DNA of 64,000 nucleotides from CAZTDU01 sp050248795 (GTDB lineage Bacteria; Pseudomonadota; Gammaproteobacteria; Burkholderiales; SG8-39), in contig JBFWRS010000006.1 in NCBI GenBank assembly GCA_050248795.1, forward strand, positions 1 to 64,000, read 5' to 3'. The position numbers and the translations under genes were made by a program. Shown here in pieces: positions 34,838-42,176 of the stretch. Position 1 is the first letter of the stretch. Every line of letters begins with the position of its first letter. The notes beneath the pieces were generated by a model that saw only the letters and a list, made by a program, of their open reading frames with translations, was not told the DNA's origin and ran no database searches.

Positions 34838-35956
34838 TCACGCATCGCCCCAGACGTCTTGCGCAGTCTCGATTACCAGCCGCAGCTTCGCGCGCTGGGC
34901 CTCGACCGCGATGTTGTTGCCATGCACCGTGCTCGAGAATCCGCATTGCGGGCTGAGCGCGAGCTGCTCCAGCGGGACGAACTTCGCGGCTTCGTCGATG
35001 CGGCGCTTCAGGTCGTCCTTCTTCTCCAGTTCACCGAGCTTGGTCGTCACCAGGCCAAGCACCACGATCTTGCCCTTGGGCAGGAAGCGCAGGGGCCGGA
35101 AGTCGCCGCTCCTCGCGTCGTCATACTCGAGGAAATAGGCGTCGACGCCCATTTCGGACAACAGCGCCTCGGCTACCGGCTCGTAGCCGCCCTGCGCCGC
35201 CCAAGTGCTCTTGAAGTTGCCGCGACACAGGTGAACGGCGAGCGTCATGCCGGCCGGCTTCTTCGCCACGACGCGGTTGATGAACTTCGCGTAGCGGTGC
35301 GGCAACTCATCCGGGTCGTCGCCGCGCGCGCGCGCGGCGTCGCGCATCTTTTCGTCGCACAGGTACGCGAGGTTCGTGTCATCCATCTGCACGTAGCGGC
35401 AGCCCGCGTTCGCGAGCGATTGCAGTTCTTCGCCGTACGCGTTTGCCACGTCTTCGTAGAAATCGGGTTCCAGCTCGGGGTAGTGCGCCTTGCTGATGCC
35501 GGCGCGGCCGCCGCGGAAGTGCAGCATCGTGGGCGATGGAATCGTCACCTTGGGCGTGCGCGTGGTGCGCGATTTCAGGTATTCGAAGTCCGCCAGCTGG
35601 ATGTCCTTTACGTGGCGCACCTTGTCCACCACGCGCATTACTGGCGGTGCCAGTTCCTCGGTGCCGTCGGGCTTTCTCACGGTGACCGGAATGTCGGTCT
35701 TCACGCCGCCGAGCTGCTCGAGGAAATCGATGTGAAAGTAGGTGCGCCGGAACTCGCCGTCGGTGATGCTCGACAGACCGGTCTCCTCCTGGAACTTCAC
35801 CACCTCCGCGATGGCGCGGTCTTCGACCTCGCGCAACGCCGCGGCGCTGATCTCGCCACGCGCCTTTTTCTCGCGCGCCTCCAGCAGGTACTGCGGACGC
35901 AGGAAACTGCCGACATGATCGGCGCGGAACGGCGGGGTGCTGCGGCGTTCTGCCAT
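34838..35956 (-). CDS. MetE C-terminal-like zinc methyltransferase (cobalamin-independent methionine synthase II family)
   Basis: A 372-residue protein resembling only the C-terminal catalytic half of MetE. The putative zinc ligands are all present: HLC in AVHLCRGNF, Glu in AYFLEYDD, and Cys in LSPQCGFSS. The start is ATG 35956 with AGGAGGT upstream, although the frame is open much further. Such stand-alone proteins are often annotated as methionine synthase, but they lack the N-terminal folate half and their methyl donor is usually unknown. It ends 31 bases before the start of the benzoate-CoA-ligase-like gene and is divergent from a MarR gene, 36 bases away. It may therefore serve the aromatic cluster rather than core methionine synthesis, since metH is also present. 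Confidence 0.85.
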   Translation of the reverse strand: MAERRSTPPFRADHVGSFLRPQYLLEAREKKARGEISAAALREVEDRAIAEVVKFQEETGLSSITDGEFRRTYFHIDFLEQLGGVKTDIPVTVRKPDGTEELAPPVMRVVDKVRHVKDIQLADFEYLKSRTTRTPKVTIPSPTMLHFRGGRAGISKAHYPELEPDFYEDVANAYGEELQSLANAGCRYVQMDDTNLAYLCDEKMRDAARARGDDPDELPHRYAKFINRVVAKKPAGMTLAVHLCRGNFKSTWAAQGGYEPVAEALLSEMGVDAYFLEYDDARSGDFRPLRFLPKGKIVVLGLVTTKLGELEKKDDLKRRIDEAAKFVPLEQLALSPQCGFSSTVHGNNIAVEAQRAKLRLVIETAQDVWGDA

Positions 35957-35983
35957 GACGAACCTCCTTGGAGCGAGTATAAC
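35955..35983 (+). promoter_or_regulatory. sigma-70 promoter of the marR gene
   Basis: ATGACG (35955-35960), a 17-base spacer and TATAAC (35978-35983). The -35 overlaps the start codon of the divergent MetE-like gene, and the predicted transcript would begin only a few bases before the marR ATG. CTTGG and CCAAG flank the -10 as a 5-base inverted repeat and could be part of a MarR operator. Confidence 0.5.
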
Positions 35984-35992
35984 CAAGCCGCC

Positions 35993-36427
35993 ATGAAGAA
36001 AAGCAGGCCGTCTGAACTGCGCCAGGGCGCGCTTCCGCGCCTGCTCGGCTACCGCCTGCGGCTCGCGCAGCAGACCGTATTCGAGGACTTTGCCACCCAT
36101 GTGAAAGGCATCTCGCCCGGCCGCATCGGCGTGCTGGTCCTGATCGAGGCGAACCCGGGCGTGACGCAGAGCCGCCTCGCAGAGGCCGTGCGGCGCGACC
36201 GCTCGACGATGGTCGGCGTGCTGGACGAACTCCAGGCGCGCGGTTTCATCGAGCGCCGTCGCGGCGAAGACCGTCGCACCAACACGCTGCAGCTGACACG
36301 CGCCGGGCATGCGTTCCTTGCTCGCGCGATGCGCCAGATCGAAGCGCATGAACGTCGCATCGGCGCGCGCCTGACGCGCTCCCAGCGCGCACAGTTGCTG
36401 CGCCTGCTCGAGCGCGTCGGGCAATGA
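35993..36427 (+). CDS. MarR family transcriptional regulator
   Basis: A 144-residue winged-helix regulator. The helix-turn-helix is in VTQSRLAEAVRRDRSTMVGV, and the wing is in RRGEDRRTNTLQLT. MarR proteins are dimeric repressors that release DNA on binding small, often phenolic, ligands. Divergent placement against the MetE-like gene at the head of the aromatic cluster suggests it controls that cluster and itself; this is inference. The start at 35993 has no clear ribosome-binding site. A much longer open frame upstream is antisense to the MetE-like and ligase genes and is spurious. Confidence 0.9.
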   Translation: MKKSRPSELRQGALPRLLGYRLRLAQQTVFEDFATHVKGISPGRIGVLVLIEANPGVTQSRLAEAVRRDRSTMVGVLDELQARGFIERRRGEDRRTNTLQLTRAGHAFLARAMRQIEAHERRIGARLTRSQRAQLLRLLERVGQ

Positions 36428-36450
36428 AAAAGGGCGCCCGAAGGCGCCCT
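36427..36450 (-). terminator. intrinsic terminator of the torF-glnK-amtB operon
   Basis: The minus strand reads AGGGCGCC, loop TTCG, GGCGCCCT and then TTTTC. It is an eight-base-pair stem with a stable tetraloop, 26 bases after the amtB stop. The marR gene ends at its edge. Confidence 0.85.
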
Positions 36451-36475
36451 GGGGAAGCTTTGCGGAGCGCGCGCC

Positions 36476-37768
36476 TCAGTTGTTGTACGCGGCCTCGCCA
36501 TGCTCGGCGATGTCCAGGCCTTCGGACTCGGCGTCTTCGCTTACGCGCAGGCCGATCGTCATGTCGAGCACCTTCAGCAGCACGTAGCTGATGACGCCGG
36601 TGTAGACGAGCGTGAAGCCCACGCTCGCCGCCTGCACGCCGAGCTGTGCGCCGATGCCGGCATTGTTGCCGCCGAACCCGGTGCCCCCCAGGCCTGGCGA
36701 GGCGAGGATGCCGATGCCCAGCGCGCCTATGATGCCGGCGACACCGTGCACGCCGAACACGTCCAGCGCGTCGTCGTACCCCAGCGAGCGCTTCAGGTAG
36801 GCCACAGCCCAGAACGCGCCGACGCCGGCCACGCCACCGAGCACGATCGCGCCCATCGGCCCCGCATTGCCGCAGGCGGGGGTGATCGCCACCAGCCCGG
36901 CAACGGCGCCCGAGGCGGCGCCGAGCAGGCTCGGCTTGCCCTTGATCAGCCACTCGGCGAAGATCCACGCGAGCACCGCCGCAGCGGTCGCCAGTTGCGT
37001 GTTCAGCATCGCGAGCGCGGCGCTGCCGTTGGCGGCGAGCGCGCTGCCGCCATTGAAGCCGAACCAGCCCACCCACAGCAGCGCCGCGCCGGTGAGCGTG
37101 AAGGTCAGGTTGTGCGGTGGCATCGCCACCTTGCCGTAGCCCTTGCGCTTGCCCAGCACGATCGCGGCCACCAGCCCGGCGATGCCGGCGTTGATGTGCA
37201 CCACGGTGCCGCCGGCGAAGTCGATCGCGCCCATGCCTGCGATCCAGCCGCCGCCCCAGACCATGTGGGCCATCGGCGCGTAGCAGACCAGCAGCCACAG
37301 GCTCGTGAACCACAGCATGGCAGAGAACTTCATGCGCTCGGCGAAGGCGCCGACGATGAGCGCGGGCGTGATCGCGGCGAAGGTCAGCTGGAACGTCGCG
37401 AACAGAAGCTCCGGAATGGTTCCCTGCAGCGACGCCGGCGTGACACCGGACAGGAACGCCTTGGACAGGCCGCCGACGACGCTGTTGCCCTCGCTGAATG
37501 CCAGGCTGTAGCCGACCAGCGCCCACAGCACCGACATCAGTGACAGCGTGACAAACACGTGCATCAGCACGGACAGCGCATTCTTGGCGCGCACCATGCC
37601 GGCGTAGAACAGCGCCAGGCCCGGCACCACCATCAGCACGACCAGCACCGTGGAGGTCAGCATCCAGGCGGTGTCGCCGCTGTCGAGCTTGGGTTTGTCC
37701 TGCGCGAAGGCCGTGCCGGCGACGAACAGCAGCGTCGCGAGCGGCAGGCGTGCAAGCATCTTCTTCAT
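36476..37768 (-). CDS. amtB: ammonium transporter
   Basis: Inner-membrane trimeric ammonium channel. From ATG 37768, with GGGAG eight bases upstream, the protein has 430 residues. A cleavable signal peptide (ARLPLATLLFVAGTAFAQ) is followed by 11 membrane helices. Amt landmarks are GLALFYAGMVRAKN near residue 50, the FAGGTVVHINAG pore-histidine motif near 175, and FGVHGVAGIIGALGIG with the second pore histidine near 330. It is third in the torF-glnK-amtB operon, and the glnK gene lies 10 bases upstream, as expected for partners that bind each other at the membrane. Confidence 0.97.
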   Translation of the reverse strand: MKKMLARLPLATLLFVAGTAFAQDKPKLDSGDTAWMLTSTVLVVLMVVPGLALFYAGMVRAKNALSVLMHVFVTLSLMSVLWALVGYSLAFSEGNSVVGGLSKAFLSGVTPASLQGTIPELLFATFQLTFAAITPALIVGAFAERMKFSAMLWFTSLWLLVCYAPMAHMVWGGGWIAGMGAIDFAGGTVVHINAGIAGLVAAIVLGKRKGYGKVAMPPHNLTFTLTGAALLWVGWFGFNGGSALAANGSAALAMLNTQLATAAAVLAWIFAEWLIKGKPSLLGAASGAVAGLVAITPACGNAGPMGAIVLGGVAGVGAFWAVAYLKRSLGYDDALDVFGVHGVAGIIGALGIGILASPGLGGTGFGGNNAGIGAQLGVQAASVGFTLVYTGVISYVLLKVLDMTIGLRVSEDAESEGLDIAEHGEAAYNN

Positions 37769-37778
37769 TGCAATCTCC

Positions 37779-38117
37779 CTAGAGCGCTTCCGCATCGGTC
37801 TCGCCGGTGCGGATGCGGATGGCTTTTTCGAGGTCGTAGACGAAGATCTTGCCGTCGCCGATCTTTCCGGTGCGCGCGGCCTTCTCGATCGCCTCGATGA
37901 CGCGCTCGAGCTGCTCGGTCTTCACCGCGGCTTCGATCTTCACCTTGGGCAGGAAATCGACCACGTATTCGGCGCCACGGTACAGCTCGGTGTGGCCCTT
38001 CTGCCGGCCGAAGCCCTTGACCTCCGTGACCGTGATTCCCTGCACGCCGATCGCCGAGAGCGCTTCGCGCACCTCGTCGAGCTTGAACGGCTTGATGATG
38101 GCGCTGACGATTTTCAT
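37779..38117 (-). CDS. glnK: nitrogen regulatory protein P-II
   Basis: Trimeric signalling protein that senses 2-oxoglutarate and ATP/ADP and plugs AmtB when nitrogen is plentiful. The 112-residue protein carries the uridylylation site Tyr51 in LYRGAEYVVDFLPK and the B- and C-loop motifs TGKIGDGKIFV and RTGETDAEAL. ATG 38117 is chosen because GGGGG lies about seven bases upstream; an ATG two codons earlier has no room for a ribosome-binding site. Linkage to amtB marks it as GlnK-type rather than GlnB-type. Confidence 0.95.
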   Translation of the reverse strand: MKIVSAIIKPFKLDEVREALSAIGVQGITVTEVKGFGRQKGHTELYRGAEYVVDFLPKVKIEAAVKTEQLERVIEAIEKAARTGKIGDGKIFVYDLEKAIRIRTGETDAEAL

Positions 38118-38130
38118 CTGCATGCCCCCG

Positions 38131-38973
38131 TCAGAACGTCCTGCCGACCGACAGCACCAGGGTGCTGTCGCCGGTCTTCTTGCAGCGGGCCGCGTTGCCG
38201 GCCTCGCATGCCGTGTACCAGCCCTTGGTGGCATCGCTGCCGACCAGGGCCGCGCCGAGCAACCAGCCATGCATGTCGTAGCTCAGGCCGACCTTGTAGT
38301 CGGTGTAGTCGAGCTTGCCGTAGTTCTTCACCTTCTGGTGCCCGATGTGGCCGGTAAGCGTCAGCTTCGGTGCGATCTCGACGCTGGCCGTGAGGTCGAG
38401 GTACCCGGAGCCCTTCGATCCGCCCGGCGCGGCGCCGAAGCAGTCTGCGGCGTTGCCGGTGGCCGCGTTCTGGCACGCCGTGCCGAAGGTCTCTGACTTG
38501 GTGCCGAAGAAATTCGTCGTCGTGCGGCTGTACTTCAGCGTTACCCACTTCCAGCTCAGCCCGGCGTAAACCTCGAAGGTGTTGGCCTTGGTGGTGCCAC
38601 CAGCAGGATTGATATCGTAGAACTTGGTGCCCGGGTACCAGTAGTACAGGCCGCCCAGGTCGAGCGTGAAGTCCTTGCCCAGCGGCCACTTGTAGCCGCC
38701 GTAGAAGTCCCACTCCATCGCCGGGCCGTTCGGGAACTGGTTGCCGCTGACGTTCGAGGCCCAGGTACCGAGGTAGAAGCCGCTGGCATGGCTGTAGTCG
38801 AACCCGCCCTGCACCGCCGGGCGCTTGAATGTCTGCGAGATGCCGCGGAAGCGGTAGTCGGAGACGAGGCTCAAGTTGCCGCTGAAACTGTGCGGCGACT
38901 GCGCCGCCGCCTGGGCCAGTGCGACAGAAGGCAGCGCGGAGAGGAGGACGAACGAGACAAGCAGCTTGCGCAT
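38131..38973 (-). CDS. TorF family putative outer-membrane porin
   Basis: A 280-residue exported protein. The signal peptide (LLVSFVLLSALPSVALAQ) is followed by a beta-barrel-like sequence with alternating aromatic residues, starting SFSGNLSLVSDYRFRGISQT, the TorF/TIGR02001 hallmark, and ending in the outer-membrane-type terminal residues LSVGRTF. Such proteins are frequently found before glnK-amtB in betaproteobacteria, where they are presumed to help nitrogen compounds cross the outer membrane. It is the first gene of this operon, 40 bases downstream of a sigma-54 promoter. Confidence 0.88.
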   Translation of the reverse strand: MRKLLVSFVLLSALPSVALAQAAAQSPHSFSGNLSLVSDYRFRGISQTFKRPAVQGGFDYSHASGFYLGTWASNVSGNQFPNGPAMEWDFYGGYKWPLGKDFTLDLGGLYYWYPGTKFYDINPAGGTTKANTFEVYAGLSWKWVTLKYSRTTTNFFGTKSETFGTACQNAATGNAADCFGAAPGGSKGSGYLDLTASVEIAPKLTLTGHIGHQKVKNYGKLDYTDYKVGLSYDMHGWLLGAALVGSDATKGWYTACEAGNAARCKKTGDSTLVLSVGRTF

Positions 38974-39012
38974 GATGACGCTCCAGGGTTGATGTCATGA
39001 CCTTCCTCCGTG

Positions 39013-39028
39013 AGCATCCTTCGTGCCA
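39013..39028 (-). promoter_or_regulatory. sigma-54 promoter of torF-glnK-amtB
   Basis: The minus strand reads TGGCACG, AAGG, ATGCT. The invariant GG and GC are exactly ten bases apart, and only one position differs from TGGCACG-N4-TTGCT. It is 40 bases before the torF ATG, so nitrogen-limitation control through NtrC is expected. Confidence 0.85.
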
Positions 39029-39079
39029 GACCTTCTTCCCAATGATTTCAAAGGCTTGAGACATGCCCCCCGAGCGGGC

Positions 39080-39094
39080 GCACCATCTTGGGGC
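39080..39094 (-). promoter_or_regulatory. NtrC-like enhancer site
   Basis: GCACCATCTTGGGGC is a dyad of the form GCACC-N5-GGTGC with one mismatch. It lies about 52 bases upstream of the sigma-54 -24 element. Only one clear site is visible; NtrC usually uses pairs. Confidence 0.5.
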
Positions 39095-39143
39095 GCTCGC
39101 AGGCAGCCTCGCCCGTGCATAGTGCGGCGACTACAATGCGTCG

Positions 39144-39377
39144 ATGATCGACAGGAAACTGCTGGATGAGTTGAGCGCCCGCGTGGCGGAGGCGGTGCGC
39201 GCTTCCCCTGCCCCGGACATCGAGAAGAACCTGCGGGCGCTGCTCACGGCGTTCTTTGCGCGCTTCGACCTGGTCGCACGCGAGGATTTCGAGGTGCAAA
39301 GAAAGATGCTCGAGCGTGCCCAGGCGAAGCTCGCCAGTCTCGAGGCCCGGCTCGCGGAACTCGAAGCGCGAAGGTAA
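39144..39377 (+). CDS. ubiK: ubiquinone biosynthesis accessory factor UbiK
   Basis: A 77-residue protein of the YqiC/BMFP family. An amphipathic N-terminal region (LLDELSARVAEAVRASPAPD) is followed by a C-terminal coiled coil (RAQAKLASLEARLAELEARR) thought to trimerise. In E. coli it supports aerobic ubiquinone synthesis. It is divergent from the torF operon and precedes comM by 42 bases. Confidence 0.85.
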   Translation: MIDRKLLDELSARVAEAVRASPAPDIEKNLRALLTAFFARFDLVAREDFEVQRKMLERAQAKLASLEARLAELEARR

Positions 39378-39419
39378 ACCCACGGGCCTCCCGCCGCGTT
39401 GTGCGGTGCTGGAGGATCC

Positions 39420-40919
39420 ATGTCGCTGGCACTGGTGGCGAGCCGCGCGCTCGCCGGGATAGACGCGCCCGAAGTCACCGTCGAGGTCCACCTCGGGCCT
39501 GGCCTGCCGATGTTCACCATCGTCGGCCTGCCGGACGCCGAGGTACGCGAAGCGAAGGATCGCGTGCGCGCGGCACTCAATCACGCGCATTTCGAGTTTC
39601 CGGCACGCCGCATTACCGTCAATCTCGCGCCTGCCGACCTGCCGAAGGACTCCGCGCGCTTCGATCTCCCCATCGCGCTCGGCATCCTCGCCGCGAGCGG
39701 CCAGGTGCGCGCGGAATCGCTGCAGGCGCATGAGTTCGCCGGCGAACTGTCGCTGAACGGCGAACTGCGTCCGGTGCGCGGGGCGCTGGCGATGGCGCTG
39801 GGCGCGCGCGGTGCCGGTCGCGCCTTCGTGCTGCCGGAGGCAAATGCCGGCGAGGCGGCGCTCGCCGGCGGCGACGGTATCCTGCCGGCGCGCTCGCTGC
39901 TCGATGTCTGCGCGCACCTGATGGGCGAGTCGCCACTGCCCGGATTCGCTGGCGCCGTTCGCGCCGTGCCCGCGACGTACGCCGATTTCGCCGAGGTCAA
40001 GGGACAGGCGCAGGTGAAGCGCGCGCTGGAGGTCGCGGCGGCGGGCGCGCACAGCGCGCTGCTGATCGGCCCCCCCGGCACCGGCAAATCGATGCTCGCC
40101 ACGCGCTTTGCCGGCATCCTGCCGCCCTTGACTGCAGCCGAGGCGCTGGAGGTTGCCGCCATCCACTCCGCGTCGTCGAAGGGATTCGAAGTCGGGCGCT
40201 GGGGCGAGCGACCGATGCGCGCACCGCATCACACGGCCTCCAGTGCAGCGCTGGTGGGCGGCGGCAGTCCGCCGCGCCCCGGCGAGATTTCGCTCGCGCA
40301 TGGCGGCGTGCTGTTCCTCGACGAACTGCCGGAATTCGGCCGCAACGTGCTGGAGGCGCTGCGCGAGCCGCTGGAGGCGGGCAGCGTGTCGATCGCGCGC
40401 GCGGCGCGACAGGCGCAGTTTCCGGCGCGCTTCCAGCTCATCGCGGCAATGAACCCCTGCCCCTGTGGCTACCTCGGCGACCCGGCAGGTCGTTGCCGCT
40501 GTACGCCGCAGGCAGTGGCACGATACCGTTCGCGCATCTCGGGGCCGCTCGCCGACCGCATCGATATCAAGATCGAAGCGCCTGCGCCGCGCGATGGCGA
40601 GTTGACCGCGAGAGGCGACGCCGAGCCTAGCAGCGCGATCCGCGCGCGCGTGTGCGCCGCGCGCGAGCGCCAGCTCGCCCGGCAGGGCAAGGCCAACGCG
40701 CGGCTGGGCCCGCGCGAAATCGAGCGACACTGCCCCATCGACGCGCAGGCCGAGGCCCTGGTCAAGGAGGCGATACGCAGGCTCGCATTGTCGGCGCGGG
40801 CGTACCACCGCGTGCTGCGCGTGGCGCGCACCATCGCGGACCTGGCCGCGAGCGACACCATTGCAGCGGCCCAGATCGCCGAAGCGATCCAGTACCGCAG
40901 GCTCGACGCCGGGATGTAG
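39420..40919 (+). CDS. comM: Mg chelatase-like AAA+ ATPase ComM (YifB family)
   Basis: Hexameric helicase that drives branch migration during natural transformation. The protein from ATG 39420 (GGAGG five bases before) has 499 residues. An N-terminal Lon-protease-like domain (FTIVGLPDAEVREAKDRVRA) is followed by the AAA+ core, with Walker A GPPGTGKSMLA near residue 220 and Walker B GGVLFLDELPEF near 297. A zinc-finger-like AAMNPCPCGYLG and CRCTP cluster lies near 345-360, and a C-terminal lid domain ends the protein. It lies 42 bases after ubiK and 13 before apaH. Confidence 0.95.
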   Translation: MSLALVASRALAGIDAPEVTVEVHLGPGLPMFTIVGLPDAEVREAKDRVRAALNHAHFEFPARRITVNLAPADLPKDSARFDLPIALGILAASGQVRAESLQAHEFAGELSLNGELRPVRGALAMALGARGAGRAFVLPEANAGEAALAGGDGILPARSLLDVCAHLMGESPLPGFAGAVRAVPATYADFAEVKGQAQVKRALEVAAAGAHSALLIGPPGTGKSMLATRFAGILPPLTAAEALEVAAIHSASSKGFEVGRWGERPMRAPHHTASSAALVGGGSPPRPGEISLAHGGVLFLDELPEFGRNVLEALREPLEAGSVSIARAARQAQFPARFQLIAAMNPCPCGYLGDPAGRCRCTPQAVARYRSRISGPLADRIDIKIEAPAPRDGELTARGDAEPSSAIRARVCAARERQLARQGKANARLGPREIERHCPIDAQAEALVKEAIRRLALSARAYHRVLRVARTIADLAASDTIAAAQIAEAIQYRRLDAGM

Positions 40920-40932
40920 TTAGACTTCGCCC

Positions 40933-41751
40933 ATGGCGACATGGGCGATCGGCGACGTGCAGGGCTGCTACGACGAACTGTCGGCGCTGGTGTCGCGCAT
41001 CGGCTTCGATGCCGCGCGCGACACGCTGTGGTTCGTTGGCGACCTCGTCAATCGCGGACCGAAATCGCTGCAGACGCTGCGCTACGTGCGCGGGCTCGGC
41101 GATGCCGCGCGCGTGGTGCTCGGCAATCACGACCTGCACCTTGTCTGCCGCGCCGAGGGCCTGTGGAAGCGCCGCGAGGACGACACGCTGGACGCCGTGC
41201 TCGAAGCCGCCGACGGCAGCGAACTGGTTGCCTGGCTGCGCACGCGCCCGCTGATGCATGTCGAGGGCGGCTACGCCATGCTGCACGCAGGCTTGCTGCC
41301 CGGCTGGTCGATCGCGCAGGCGTGCGCCTGTGCACGCGAAGTCGAGGCCGCGCTGGCCGCACCCGGCTACCGGGATTTCCTCTCGCACATGTACGGCAGC
41401 GAGCCTTCGCGCTGGCGCGAGTCGCTTTCCGGCTGGGAGCGCCTGCGCGCCATCGTCAACGTGTTCACGCGCATGCGCTTCACCACGGCGGACAACGACA
41501 TCGAAGTGCGCACCAAGGGCGAGAAGCCGCCGCCCGGATACAGCCCATGGTACGAACTGCGCGAAGCGGGCGACGACGCCACCATCGTCTGCGGGCACTG
41601 GTCGACGCAGGGACTGAAGGTGCTCCCGCATATGGTCGCGATCGACACCGGCTGCGTGTGGGGCGGCGCGCTCACCGCGGTGCGGCTGGAAGACCGCGAG
41701 ATCGTCCAGTTGCCCTGCCCCGGTCACCGTAAACCAGGAGGAGACTCATGA
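40933..41751 (+). CDS. apaH: symmetrical bis(5'-nucleosyl)-tetraphosphatase
   Basis: Cleaves diadenosine tetraphosphate to two ADP and also removes Np4-caps from RNA. The 272-residue metallophosphatase has the expected motifs: IGDVQGCYDEL near the start, GDLVNRGPKS, LGNHDLHL near residue 60, CGHWSTQGL near 218, and DTGCVWGGALTAVRL near 240. Its stop overlaps the ATG of the HIT hydrolase gene by four bases, so the two are co-translated. Confidence 0.96.
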   Translation: MATWAIGDVQGCYDELSALVSRIGFDAARDTLWFVGDLVNRGPKSLQTLRYVRGLGDAARVVLGNHDLHLVCRAEGLWKRREDDTLDAVLEAADGSELVAWLRTRPLMHVEGGYAMLHAGLLPGWSIAQACACAREVEAALAAPGYRDFLSHMYGSEPSRWRESLSGWERLRAIVNVFTRMRFTTADNDIEVRTKGEKPPPGYSPWYELREAGDDATIVCGHWSTQGLKVLPHMVAIDTGCVWGGALTAVRLEDREIVQLPCPGHRKPGGDS

Positions 41752-42176
41752 GCGATTGCGTGTTCTGCAGGATCGTCGCCGGGCAGATTCCGTCGACGCG
41801 GGTGTTCGAGGACGAACAGACGCTGGCCTTCATGGACATCGGCCAGGTGAACCCGGGCCACGTGCTGGTGGCGGCAAAGCCGCACGTCGAGAATATCTAT
41901 GGTCTCGACGATGCGCTCGCGGCGGCCGTGTTCCGCACCGCCGCGCGCGTCGCAAGGTCGGTGCACGCGGCGTTTTCGCCGCCCGGGCTGTCGATCTACC
42001 AGGCCAACGGCAAGCCGGCCGGGCAGACGGTGTTCCACTTCCACCTGCACGTGCTGCCGCGCTGGGACGGCGACGGCATGCAACTCACCTGGCCGGTGAA
42101 GAACCCGCCGCGCGAGAAGCTGGAAGAGTACGCGGCGAAGATTCGCCCGGCGCTAGCGCCTCACCAGGGCGAGTAG
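41748..42176 (+). CDS. HIT domain protein (diadenosine tetraphosphate/nucleotide hydrolase type)
   Basis: A 142-residue histidine-triad protein. The triad FHFHLHVLPRW near residue 97 contains the nucleophilic histidine, and MSDCVFCRIVAGQIPSTRV at the start is the typical N terminus. Such proteins hydrolyse Ap4A, AMP-lysine or other adenosine phosphoramidates; the precise substrate is not readable from sequence. Coupled directly to apaH, it may complete alarmone breakdown. Its 3' end overlaps the convergent PfkB-family gene by 16 bases. Confidence 0.92.
   Translation: MSDCVFCRIVAGQIPSTRVFEDEQTLAFMDIGQVNPGHVLVAAKPHVENIYGLDDALAAAVFRTAARVARSVHAAFSPPGLSIYQANGKPAGQTVFHFHLHVLPRWDGDGMQLTWPVKNPPREKLEEYAAKIRPALAPHQGE

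Noticed and set aside
34325..35992. Apparent long N-terminal extension of the MarR protein
   Set aside because: The extension is antisense to the CoA-ligase and MetE-like genes; the MarR domain is complete from 35993.
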